Source of the DNA: Solanum dulcamara
Lineage: Eukaryota; Streptophyta; Magnoliopsida; Solanales; Solanaceae
Direction of reading: 5' to 3'
NCBI RefSeq assembly: GCF_947179165.1
Contig: NW_026605102.1
Span: 49,626-113,625 of the forward strand
Length of the DNA: 64,000 nucleotides
The notes below the pieces were generated by a model that worked only from the letters and a program-made list of their open reading frames with translations, was not told where the DNA came from and searched no databases. The number at the start of each line of letters is the position of its first letter. The stretch's first letter is position 1. Both the position numbers and the translations under genes were made by a program. Positions 18,101 through 28,000 of the stretch are shown here, piece by piece.

Positions 18101-18465
18101 ATCTGTGCAGGTACACCAAGAAGCTGAACAACTTCAAGGAGCTGCACATTCAATTCTCACAATTGCTTGGAAGAACAGCAGTAGCAATATGCAGCTTATG
18201 CAGCACACAATGCATACCTGGTACAGCAGCATCCAGATGTGTTCTGGTTTTTGGTTGCCTGTGCAGGAATCCCAAGGAATTGACCACCATCCAAAAAAGG
18301 AATCTAATACTGACAGCAAGGAGCTGGTTACACTACAACAACCATGGTTTTCTTCCTTGGCTACTTGTAGGTGCAGGTCCATGTAACTACACTATGCTCC
18401 ACAACAACTCCAAGGCTTTTGGATACTATAGATCCATATATTTCCTCTCTTTTCAGCCCCCATAG
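15196..18465 (+). CDS. ORF3 of LINE copy 2: long repetitive frame downstream of ORF2, function unknown
   Basis: An uninterrupted frame of 1089 residues begins with an ATG 36 nt after the ORF2 stop and ends in SIYFLSFQPP, TAG at 18463-18465. I recognise no family. It matches ORF3 of copy 1 at its start (VKG...S.TY...LPLEVR), through three 170-residue repeats (15412-16941), through hydrophobic Cys-rich modules ending in CRY(S/T)KK, and at its C-terminus. It is about 366 codons shorter through in-frame deletions or lack of duplications; checked examples are 3, 6 and 18 nt. Its T/G-rich tracts end in CAG|GT, so the same DNA can be read as splice acceptors. Frame retention in two diverged elements argues for coding; largely nonsynonymous differences argue for weak constraint. 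Confidence 0.48.
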   Translation: MHRYKYFEDPTVRTTVKGRVSPTYYLFTITKLPLEVRHSIFSFFYFTNLILQGPRSSTIMITLQLGAPLEYLLQGSRCRRWNNMWTCPRPPKLCRMVEYIFLTSPKKFQPKRIIGDVRRATWKHSAALSLKRGSLVIWTLQLGQKVFKLCRTKGEDIYANSIKFQLKWTIGDVSRATWKMITLSKALTEVPSLLLVCVHYFLFGLVCCIIAGVWSNILALFNNKYIDKSTKTTSKHPATSKLQLGSRCRVWSSMWTCPMTPKLCRMLEYIILTSPKKFQPKRIIGGVRRVTWKHSAALSLKGGSLVIWTLQIGKQFFKLSRNKGEDINAKSTKFQHKWIIGDVSRAAWKMITLSKALIEVPSLLLVCVYYFLFGLVCCIIAGVWSNILAFFNNKYIDKSTTTPSKYPATSKPQQGSRCRVGSNLWTCPKSPKLCRMVAYMFLIRPKKFQPKRIILDVRRASLKQSAVLTLKRKNFAKWKLQLGKQAFKLCMAKVMNIYANLRKFQLKRISGDVSRATWKMLTGSKILFEIQSSLLTCIGLCLCLVICCVFAGCWRLTPTCFNIKYIEDNTCINSAPAAAQHLQHLQQSFLLCCLSLAVVVWLVGSDCLCRYSKLNLITTKDTCVTDTNKHHNHKGSNKKMYTRPPQGLCRTATSSWFLWLFVCLHLAKCFCLGTSITGESHNIQSSFWPCSPPSYWTWPLSTYAGPLWNCYEGCKFLGLLWSSFPQQQLHQLATHKEHGAIRTCRLAALGLLFLFLFVCAGANLQNSPCIPDAFHQHLQQLHQLAADKEQIQANSNSYSSLHTYLVVCFVGLVWLCRLNHFKARTNKHYNGSNKEFVQQNSWNCSYNCMLACLFASLFVQFVGDTAQKELQHHHRQHPRTNNNKNAEAEFEWKQQQLTREVATIHPAAQMLTSCLVFVDMCSWTPLQAHIYSNKLTNVSLEATRSCIPAAHKEQLQVTSRLQMFVGFVYLCRYTKKLNNFKELHIQFSQLLGRTAVAICSLCSTQCIPGTAASRCVLVFGCLCRNPKELTTIQKRNLILTARSWLHYNNHGFLPWLLVGAGPCNYTMLHNNSKAFGYYRSIYFLSFQPP
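15241..15351 (+). other. Hairpin, candidate splice donor and nearest acceptor after ORF2, copy 2
   Basis: A GGGAG-AGT-CTCCC hairpin lies at about 15247-15260, the same type as in the 3' tail. It is followed by GAG|GTAAGA with the donor at 15301 and by TTTTGCAG|GGT ending at 15351. The implied intron is 51 nt, short for plants. Copy 1 has a matching hairpin (GGGGA-TAA-TCTCC) and donor at 2011. Confidence 0.35.
15412..16941 (+). repeat. Three 510-bp tandem repeats inside ORF3, copy 2
   Basis: Units begin near 15412, 15922 and 16432, with exact 510-bp spacing as in copy 1. Each carries the paired GACGTTAG(G/T)CGAGCGAC cores (near 15541 and 15708 in unit 1) and a T/G-rich tract ending in TTGCAGGT (cut sites after 15829, 16339 and 16849). 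Unit 3 is the diverged one, as in copy 1. Confidence 0.9.
15821..18380 (+). repeat. Array of T/G-rich tracts ending in CAG|G (splice-acceptor-like), copy 2
   Basis: Acceptor-like sites end near 15829, 16339, 16849, 17024, 17308, 17476, 17645, 17775, 17960, 18110, 18266 and about 18376. They are separated by A/C-rich stretches. Several are at positions homologous to sites in copy 1. At 17775 the base run is TGTGCAG|TTTG, so not every site has GT after the cut. Confidence 0.6.
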
Positions 18466-18510
18466 AAGATAATCATGAATCTGATGCAATGGCATATTTC
18501 ACCTGGATTT

Positions 18511-18958
18511 ACTTGGTACGACAAGACTAAGAAGAGCAAAGATGAAAAGAATTTCCCATCCCATGCGAGATAGAAGTTTCGTATACTTGTTCTTCTTCAA
18601 TGTAGCTATGTCTGGTACGTAGCATAGTTGGAATAGGACTAGTGTAGATTACTTTTCTTTTTTCTCATGGAAGGGGAGAGTCTCCCTCATTTATGCTTTC
18701 ATAGTTGAATTGTACCGAGAGGAGTCCTCTCACAGGTTTACTGCTTTCTAGTTATAGTTAGCTTCTTTTTTTTTTGTATCGGGGATGAGTTAGCCGACCT
18801 TAATAGGTTAGCCGACTTATGAACCACCATAGGATTGGAGGTAAGGTTTATGTCCCCCTCCTTGTATTTTTATTTTGATTATTTATGTTAAGGCTTGGGG
18901 GTGTTGCTTAACCCCTGACTGTGCACGAGAGGTGGGAGCCTCGTGTAGGGTCTGTTCC

Positions 18959-18961
<3 letters not shown>
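18511..18961 (+). other. Conserved LINE 3' tail with stem-loops, copy 2
   Basis: Nearly identical to 6327-6774. Hairpins: 18674-18686 (GGGAG-AGT-CTCCC), 18717-18731 (GAGAGG-AGT-CCTCTC) and 18924-18945 (CACGAG...CTCGTG). The 36-base difference from the ORF3 stop to this tail is not conserved between copies, so conservation begins sharply near 18511. Confidence 0.75.
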
Positions 18962-18996
<35 letters not shown>

Positions 18997-18998
<2 letters not shown>

Positions 18999-19127
18999 CT
19001 GAACCCTAAACCCTGAAACCCTGAACCCTGAACCCTGAACCCTGAACCCTGAACCCTGAACCCTGAACCCTGAACCCTGAACCCTGAACCCTGAACCCTG
19101 AACCCTAAACCCTAAACCCTAAACCCT
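18997..19127 (+). repeat. Telomere-like heptamer array between LINE copy 2 and the satellite
   Basis: From the poly(A): one CCCTGAA, one CCCTAAA, one 8-nt CCCTGAAA, twelve CCCTGAA, three CCCTAAA and a final CCCT that abuts TCCATAGTAG of the satellite. The standard plant unit is on the satellite side; the variant block lies toward the LINE. The orientation is the same as at 6809-6913. Confidence 0.96.
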
Positions 19128-22048
19128 TCCATAGTAGCATACGTAACGACTTGGGAAACGACTCCAATAGCCCCGGCGGTGCTATAGAGGGGTTTAGGTG
19201 CATTTTATTGCCGACGCAATAGGAATTAGGCGATTTTGCCAGTTTTTCATGTGTGTTAGCCCACGGATTTTTTAGGTGCTAGGGGTCCGGGTCAAATTTT
19301 CTTGTATTCTTCCATAGTAGCGTCTGTAACGACCTGAGGAACGACTCCAGTAGCCCTGGCGGTGCTTTAGAGGGGTTCAAGAGCATTTTATTTGAGACGC
19401 CATAGGAATTAGGCGATTTTGCCAGTTTTTCGTGTGTGTTAACCACGAATTTTTTATGTGCCGGGGGGCCGTGTCTAAATTTCTTGGATTCTTCCATTGT
19501 AGCGTCCGTAACGACTTGAGGAATGAATCCAGTAGCCCCAGCGGCGCTATAGAGGGGTTATGGAGCATTTTATTGGCGGCGCAATAGGAATTAAGCGATT
19601 TTTCAAGTTTTTCGTGTGTGTTAGCCCACGGATATTTTAGGTGCCGGGGGTCCAGGTCAAATTTTCTTGGATTATTCCATTGTAGCGTCGTAACAACCTG
19701 GGGAACGACTCCAATAGCCCCGACAGTGCTATAGAGGGGTTTAGGTGCATTTTATTGCCGACGCAATAGGAATTAGGCGATTTTGCCAGTTTTTCGTGTG
19801 TGTTAGCCCACGGATTTTTTAGGTTCTAGGGGTACGGGTCAAATTATCTTGGATTCTTCCATTGTAGCGTCTGTAACGACCTGGGGAACGACTCCAGTAG
19901 CCCTGGCGACGCTTTAGAGGGGTTAAGGAGCATTTTATTTTAGACGCAATAGGAATTAGGCGATTTTGCCAGTTTTTCGTGTATGTTAGCCCACGAATTT
20001 TTTACGTGCCGGGGGGACGTGTCTAAATTTCTTGGATTCTTCCATTTTAGCATCCGTAACGACCTAGGGAATGAATCCAGTAGCCCCGGCGATGCTATAG
20101 AGGGGTTATGGAGCATTTTATTGGCGGCGCAATAGGAATTAGGCGATTTTGCAAGTTTTTCGTGTGTGTTAGCCTACGGATTTTTTAGGTGCCGGGGGTC
20201 TGGGTCAAATTTTCTTGGATTCTTCCATTGTAGCATCCGTAACAACCTTGGGAACGACTCCAGTAGCCCCGGCGGCGCTTTAGAGGGGTTCAGGAGCATT
20301 TTATTGGCGACGCAATAGGAATTAGGCGATTTTGCTAGTTTTTCGTGTGTGTTAAACCACGAATTTTTAGGTGCTAGGGGTCTGGGTCGATTTTTCTTGA
20401 TTTATTCCATAGTAGCATCCGTAACAACCTTGGAAACGACTCCAGTAGCCCCGGCGGTGCAATAGAGGGGTTTAGGAGCATTTTATTGGCGACGCAATAG
20501 GAATTAGACAATTTTACCAGTTTTTCGTGTGTGTTAGCCCACGGATTTTTTAGGTGCCGGGGGTCTCGGTCGAATTTTCTTAGATTCTTCCATAGTAGCG
20601 TTCATAACGACCTGCGGAACAACTCCAGTAGCCCCGGCGGCGCTATAGAGGGGTTTAAGAGCATTTTATTGGCGACGCAATAGGATTTAGGCGATTTTGC
20701 CAGTTTTTTGTGTGTGTTAAACCTCGGATTTTTTAGGTGCCGGGGGTCCGGGTCAAATATTCTTGGATTCTTCCATAGTAGCGTCCGTAACGACCTAGGG
20801 AACGACTCCCGTAGCCCTGGCGACGCTTTAGAGGGGTTCAGGAGCATTTTATTGGCGATGCAATAGGAATTAGGCGATTTTGCTAGTTTTTCGTGTGTGT
20901 TAACCCACGAATTTTTAGGTGCTGGGGTTTGGGTCGATGTTTCATGATTTCTTCCTTAGTAGCGTCCGTAACGACCTTGGGAACGACTTTAGTAGCCCCG
21001 GCGGTGCAATAGAGGGGTTTAGGAGCATTTTATTGGCGACGCAATAAGAATTAGGCAATTTTGCCAGTTTTTCGTGTGTGTTAGCCCACAGAAGTTTTAG
21101 GTACCGGGGGTCCGGGTCGAATTTTCTTGATTTCTTTCATAGTAGCGTCCGTTACAACCTGAGGAACGACTCCAGTAGCTCCGGCGGTGCTTCAGAGGGG
21201 TTTAGGATCATTTTATTTGCGACGCAAGAGAATTAGGTGATTTTGGCAGGTTTTCGTGTGTGTTAGCCCACGGATTTTTTAGGTGTTGGGGGTCCGAGTC
21301 GAATTTTCTTGTATTCTTCCATAGTAGCGTCTGTAACGACCTGGGGAACGACTCTAGTAGCCCCGACGGTTCTATAGAGGGGTTTAGGAGCATTTTATTG
21401 GCGACGCAATAGGAATTAGGAGATTTTGCCAGTTTTTCGTGTGTGTTAGCCAATAGATTTTTTAGGTGCCGGGGTTTTGGGTCAAATTTTCTTGCATTTT
21501 TCAATAGTAGCATCCGTAACGACTTGAGGAACGACTACAGTAGCCCTGGCGGAGCTTTAGAGGGGCTTAGGAGAATTTTACTGGCGACGCAGTAGGAATT
21601 AGGCGATTTTGCCAGTTTTTCGTGTGTGTTAGCCATAGATTTTTTTGGTGTCTGGGGTGCGGGTCGAATTTTCTTGATTTCTTCCATAGTAGCTTCCATA
21701 ATGACCTGGAGAACGACTCCAGTAGCCCCGCCAGTACTATAGAGGGGTTTAGGAGCATTTTATTGGCGACGCAATAGAAATTAGGAGATTTTGCCAGTTT
21801 TTCGTGTGTGTTAGCCCACGAATTTTTTAGGAGCCGGGGGTCCGGGTCGAATTTTCTTAGATTCTTCCATAGTAGAATCCATAATGACCTGGGAAACAAC
21901 TCCAGTACCTCGGCGGCGCTTTAGAGAGGTATAGGAGCATTTTATTGGAGACGCAATAGGAATTAGGCGATTTTGCTAGTTTTTCGTGTGTGTTAGCTTA
22001 CAGATTTTTTAGGTGCCGTGGGTTCGGGTCAAATTTTCTTGGATTCTT
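19128..22048. repeat. Diverged satellite monomers next to the telomeric array
   Basis: About 16 monomers of 182-183 bp without an obvious higher-order period. They differ by many substitutions, notably in the CCGGCGGCGCT segment and at the end (e.g. GGGGGGCCGTGTCTAAATTT-type variants alternate with CGGGTCAAATTTTC types). No gene is seen. Confidence 0.8.
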
Positions 22049-25000
22049 CTATAGTAGCGTCCGTAACAACCTGGAGAATGACTCCAGTAGCCCCGGCGGC
22101 GCTATAAAGGGTTTTAAGAGCATTTTATTGGCAACGCAACAAGAATTAAGCGATTTTGCCAGTTGTTTGTGTGTGTTAACCCACAGATTTTTTAGGTGTC
22201 GGGGGTTCGGGTCAACTTTTCTTGGATTCTTCCATAGTATCATCCGTAACGACTTAGGGAAAGACTCCAGTAGCCCCAGAGGTGCTATAGAGGGGTTTAT
22301 GAGCATTTTATTGGCGATGCAATCGGAATTAGGCAATTTTGCCAATTTTTTGTGTGTGTTAGCCCACTGAATTTTTAGGTGTCGGGGGTCCAGGTCGAAT
22401 TTTCTTGGATTCTTCCATAGTAGGGTCCGTAACGACCTGGGGACAGACTCCAGTATCCCCGGCGGCGCTATAGAGGAGTTCAGGATCATTCTATTAGCGA
22501 CGCAATAGGAATTAGGCAATTTTGCCAGTTTTTCATGTGTGTTAGCCCACAGAATTTTTAGGTGCCTGGGTTGCGGGTCGAATTTTCTTGATTTCTTCCA
22601 TAATAGCATCCGTAACGACCTAGGGAAAGACTCCAGTAGCCCCGGTGGTGCTATATAGGGGTTTATAAGCATTTTATTGGAGACGCAATCGGAATTAGGC
22701 GATTTTGCCAGTTTTTCATGTGTGTTAGCCCACTGAATTTTTAGGTGCCCGGGGTCTGGGTCGAATTTTCTTGATTTATTCCATAGTAGCTTCCGTAACA
22801 ACCTAGGGAACGACTTCAATAGCCCCGGCGGCGCTTTAGAGGGGTATAGGAGCATTTTATTGGCGACGCAATAGGAATTAGGGGATTTTGCCAGTTTTTT
22901 GTGTGTGGCCCACAGATTTTTTAGGTGCCGGGGGTCCGGGTCAAATTTTCTTGGATGTTTCCATTGTAGCATCCGTAACAACCTGGGGAACGACTACAGT
23001 AGCCCTGGCGGCGCTTTAGAGGGGCTTAGGAGCATTTTATTGGCGACGCAGTAGGAATTAGGCGATTTTGCCAGTTTTTCGTGTGTGTTAGCCCACAGAT
23101 TTTTTATGTGCCGGGTGTCAGGGTCGAATTTTATTGGATTATTCAATAGTAGCGTCCGTAACGACTTGGGGACCGACTCCAGTAGCCCCGGCGGCGCTAT
23201 AGAGGGGTTTAGGAGCATTTTATTGGCGACGCAATAGGAATTAGGCGATTTTGCCAGTTTTTCGTGTGTGTTAACTCTCGGATTTTTTAGGTGCCGGAGG
23301 TTCGAGTCAAATATTCTTGTATTCTTCCATAGAAGCATCCGTAACGACCTAGGGAATGACTCCAGTAGCCCTGGCGGCGGTTTAGAGGGGTTCAAGAGCA
23401 TTTTATTAGCGACGCAATAGGAATTAGGCAATTTTGCCAGTTTTTCGTGTTTGTTAACTCTCGGATTTTTTAGGTGCCGGAGGTTCGAGTCAAATATTCT
23501 TGGATTCTTCCATAGTAGCGTCCGTATCGACCTAGGGACCGACTCCAGTAGCCCCGGCGGCGCTTTAGAGGGGTTTAGGAGCATTTTATTGGCGACGCAA
23601 TAGGAATTAGGCGAGTTTGCCAGTTTTTCGTGTGTGTTAGCCCACAGATTTTTTAGGTGCCTGGGGTGTGGGTCGAATTTTCTTGATTTCTTCCATAGTA
23701 GCGTCCGTAACGACCTGGAGAACGACTCCAGTAGCCCCGACAGTGCTATAGATGGGTTTAGGAGCATTTTATTGGCGACGCAATAGGAATTAGGAGATTT
23801 TGCCAGTTTTTCGTGTGTGTTAGCCCACAGATTTTTTAGGTGCCAGGGGTCCGGGTCGAATGTTCTTGGATTCTTCCATAGTCCGTAACGACCTGGGGAA
23901 CGACTCCAGTAGCCCCGGCGGCGCTTTAGAGGGGTATAGGAGCATTTTATTGGAGACGCAATAGGAATTAGGTGATTTTGCCAATTTTTTGTGTGTGTTA
24001 ACCCACGGATTTTTTCGGTGCCGGGGGTCCGGGACGAATTTTCTTGGATTCTTCCATAGTAGCGTCCGTAACAACCTGGGGAACGACTACAGTAGCCCCG
24101 GCGGAGCTATATATGGATTTAGGAGCATTTTATTGGCAACGCAACAGGAATTAGGAGATTTTGCCAGTTTTTCGTGTGTGTTAACCTATAGATTTTTTAG
24201 GTGCCAGGGGTTCAGGTCAAATTTTCTTGGATTCTACCATAGTATCATCCGTAACGACCTAGGGATAGACTCCAGTAGCCCCGGCGGTGCTATAGAGGGG
24301 TTTATAAGCATTTTATTGGCGACGCAATCGGAATTAGGCGATTTTGCCAGTTTTTCGTGTATGTTAGCCCACTGAATTTTTTGGTGCCGGGGGTCAGGGT
24401 CAAATTTTCTTGGATTCTTCTATAGTAGCGTCCGTAACAACCTGGGGAATGACTCCAGTAGCCCCGGCGGCGCTATAAAGGGTTTTAAGAGCATTTTATT
24501 GGCAACGCAACAAGAATTAAGCGATTTTGCCAGTTTTTTGTGTGTGTTAACCCACATATTTTTTAGGTGTCGGGGGTTCGGGTCAACTTTTCTTGGATTC
24601 TTCCATAGTATCATCCGTAACGACTTAGGGAAAGACTCCAGTAGCCCCGGAGGTGCTATAGAGGGGTTTATGAGCATTTTATTGGCGATGCAATCGGAAT
24701 TAGGCGATTTTGCCAATTTTTTGTGTGTGTTAGCCCACTGAATTTTTAGGTGTCGGGGGTCCAGGTCGAATTTTCTTGGATTCTTCCATAGTAGGGTCCG
24801 TAACGACCTGGGGACAGACTCCAGTATCCCCGGCGGCGCTATAGAGGAGTTCAGGATCATTCTATTAGCGACGCAATAGGAATTAGGCAATTTTGCCAGT
24901 TTTTCATGTGTGTTAGCCCACAGAATTTTTAGGTGCCTGGGTTGCGGGTCGAATTTTCCTGATTTCTTCCATAGTAGCATCCGTAACGACCTAGGGAAAG

Positions 25001-28000
25001 ACTCCAGTAGCCCCGGTGGTGCTATATAGAGGTTTATAAGCATTTTATTGGAGACGCAATCGGAATTAGGCGATTTTGCCAGTTTTTCGTGTATGTTAGC
25101 CCACTGAATTTTTTGGTGCCGGGGGTCAGGGTCAAATTTTCTTGGATTCTTCTATAGTAGCGTCCGTAACAACCTGGGGAATGACTCCAGTAGTCCCGGC
25201 GGCGCTATAAAGGGTTTTAAGAGCATTTTATTGGCAACGCAACAAGAATTAAGCGATTTTGCCAGTTTTTTGTGTGTGTTAACCCACAGATTTTTTAGGT
25301 GTCGGGGGTTCGGGTCAACTTTTCTTGTATTCTTCCATAGTATCATCCGTAACAACTTAGGGAAAGACTCCAGTAGCCCCGGAGGTGCTATAGAGGGGTT
25401 TATGAGCATTTTATTGGCGATGCAATCGGAATTAGGCGATTTTGCCAATTTTTTGTGTGTGTTAGCCCACTGAATTTTTAGGTGTCGGGGGTCCAGGTCG
25501 AATTTTCTTGGATTCTTCCATAGTAGGGTCCGTAACGACCTGGGGACAGACTCCAGTATCCCCGGCGGCGCTATAGAGGAGTTCAGGATCATTCTATTAG
25601 CGATGCAATAGGAATTAGGCAATTTTGCCAGTTTTTCATGTGTGTTAGCCCACAGAATTTTTAGGTGCCTGGGTTGCGGGTCGAATTTTCTTGATTTCTT
25701 CCATAGTAGCATCCGTAACGACCTAGGGAAAGACTCCAGTAGCCCCGGTGGTGCTATATAGGGGTTTATAAGCATTTTATTGGAGACGCAATCGGAATTA
25801 GGCGATTTTGCCAGTTTTTCATGTGTGTTAGCCCACTGAATTTTTAGGTGCCCGGGGTCTGGGTCGAATTTTCTTGATTTATTCCATAGTAGCTTCCGTA
25901 ACAACCTGGGGAACGACTTCAGTAGCCCCGGCGGCGCTTTAGAGGGGTATAGGAGCATTTTATTGGCGACGCAATAGGAATTAGGGGATTTTGCCAGTTT
26001 TTCGTGTGTGGCCCACAGATTTTTTAGGTGCCGGGGGTCCGGGTCAAATTTTCTTGGATGTTTCCATTGTAGCATCAGTAACAACCTGGGGAACGACTAC
26101 AGTAGGCCTGGCGGCGCTTTAGAGGGGCTTAGGAGCATTTTATTGGCGACGCAGTAGGAATTAGGCGATTTTGCCAGTTTTTCGTGTGTGTTAGCCCACG
26201 GATTTTTTATGTGCCGGGTGTCAGGGTCGAATTTTCTTGGATTATTCAATAGTAGCGTCCGTAACGACTTGGGGACCGACTCCAGTAGCCCCGGCGGCGC
26301 TATAGAGGGGTTTAGGAGCATTTTATTGGCGACGCAATAGGAATTAGGCGATTTTGCCAGTTTTTCGTGTGTGTTAACTCTCGGATTTTTTAGGTGCCGG
26401 AGGTTCGAGTCAAATATTCTTGTATTCTTCCATAGAAGCATCCGTAACGACCTAGGGAACGACTCCAGTAGCCCTGGCGGCGGTTTAGAGGGGTTCAAGA
26501 GCATTTTATTAGCGACGCAATAGGAATTAGGCGATTTTGCCAGTTTTTCGTGTTTGTTAACTCTCGGATTTTTTAGGTGCCGGAGGTTCGAGTCAAATAT
26601 TCTTGGATTCTTCCATAGTAGCGTCCGTATCGACCTAGGGAACGACTCCAGTAGCCCCGGCGGCGCTTTAGAGGGGTTTAGGAGCATTTTATTGGCGACG
26701 CAATAGGAATTAGGCGATTTTGCCAGTTTTTCGTGTGTGTTAGCCCACAGATTTTTTAGGTGCCTGGGGTGTGGGTCGAATTTTCTTGATTTCTTCCATA
26801 GTAGCGTCCGTAACGACCTGGAGAACGACTCCAGTAGCCCCGACAGTGCTATAGAGGGGTTTAGGAGCATTTTATTGGCGACGCAATAGGAATTAGGAGA
26901 TTTTGCCAGTTTTTCGTGTGTGTTAGCCCACGGATTTTTTAGGTGCCAGGGGTCCGGGTCGAATGTTCTTTGATTCTTCCATAGTCCGTAACGACCTGGG
27001 GAACGACTCCAGTAGCCCCGGCGGCGCTTTAGAGGGGTATAGGAGCATTTTATTGGAGACGCAATAGGAATTAGGTGATTTTGCCAATTTTTTGTGTGTG
27101 TTAACCCACGGATTTTTTCGGTGCCGGGGGTCCGGGACGAATTTTCTTGGATTCTTCCATAGTAGCGTCCGTAACAACCTGGGGAACGACTACAGTAGCC
27201 CCGGCGGAGCTATATATGGATTTAGGAGCATTTTATTGGCAACGCAACAGGAATTAGGAGATTTTGCCAGTTTTTCGTGTGTGTTAACCTATAGATTTTT
27301 TAGGTGCCAGGGGTTCGGGTCAAATTTTCTTGGATTCTACCATAGTATCATCCGTAACGACCTAGGGATAGACTCCAGTAGCCCCGGCGGTGCTATAGAG
27401 GGGTTTATAAGCATTTTATTGGCGACGCAATCGGAATTAGGCGATTTTGCCAGTTTTTCGTGTATGTTAGCCCACTGAATTTTTTGGTGCCGGGGGTCAG
27501 GGTCAAATTTTCTTGGATTCTTCTATAGTAGCGCCCGTAACAACCTGGGGAATGACTCCAGTAGCCCCGGCGGCGCTATAAAGGGTTTTAAGAGCATTTT
27601 ATTGGCAACGCAACAAGAATTAAGCGATTTTGCCAGTTTTTTGTGTGTGTTAACCCACATATTTTTTAGGTGTCGGGGGTTCGGGTCAACTTTTCTTGGA
27701 TTCTTCCATAGTATCATCCGTAACGACTTAGGGAAAGACTCCAGTAGCCCCGGAGGTGCTATAGAGGGGTTTATGAGCATTTTATTGGCGATGCAATCGG
27801 AATTAGGCGATTTTGCCAATTTTTTGTGTGTGTTAGCCCACTGAATTTTTAGGTGTCAGGGGTCCAGGTCGAATTTTCTTGGATTCTTCCATAGTAGGGT
27901 CCGTAACGACCTGGGGACAGACTCCAGTATCCCCGGCGGCGCTATAGAGGAGTTCAGGATCATTCTATTAGCGACGCAATAGGAATTAGGCAATTTTGCC

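Larger units (their letters stand above)
6914..18996 (+). mobile_element. LINE (L1-type) copy 2, apparently full length, about 12.1 kb
   Basis: The element runs from the telomeric array at its left to a 35-nt poly(A) at 18962-18996. Order: a 93-nt 5' UTR, ORF1 (DUF4283-like plus CCHC knuckle; one internal TGA), an ORF1-frame extension, ORF2 (intact), ORF3, 3' UTR, poly(A). The first bases after the array are CCCATCAC, so the exact 5' end is uncertain by a few bases. A target-site duplication cannot be recognised because both flanks are telomeric repeats. At about 12.1 kb it is long for a plant LINE (usually roughly 6-8 kb); the excess is ORF3. Confidence 0.93.

Noticed and set aside
1..18996. 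LTR retrotransposon (CCHC knuckle suggests gag)
   Set aside because: No LTRs, protease or integrase. The RT and APE endonuclease are non-LTR type and the elements end in poly(A).
1..18996. Direct homology to HeT-A, SART/TRAS or Zepp
   Set aside because: Only the architecture is alike. The proteins look like ordinary plant L1-type ORF1/ORF2; I claim analogy only.
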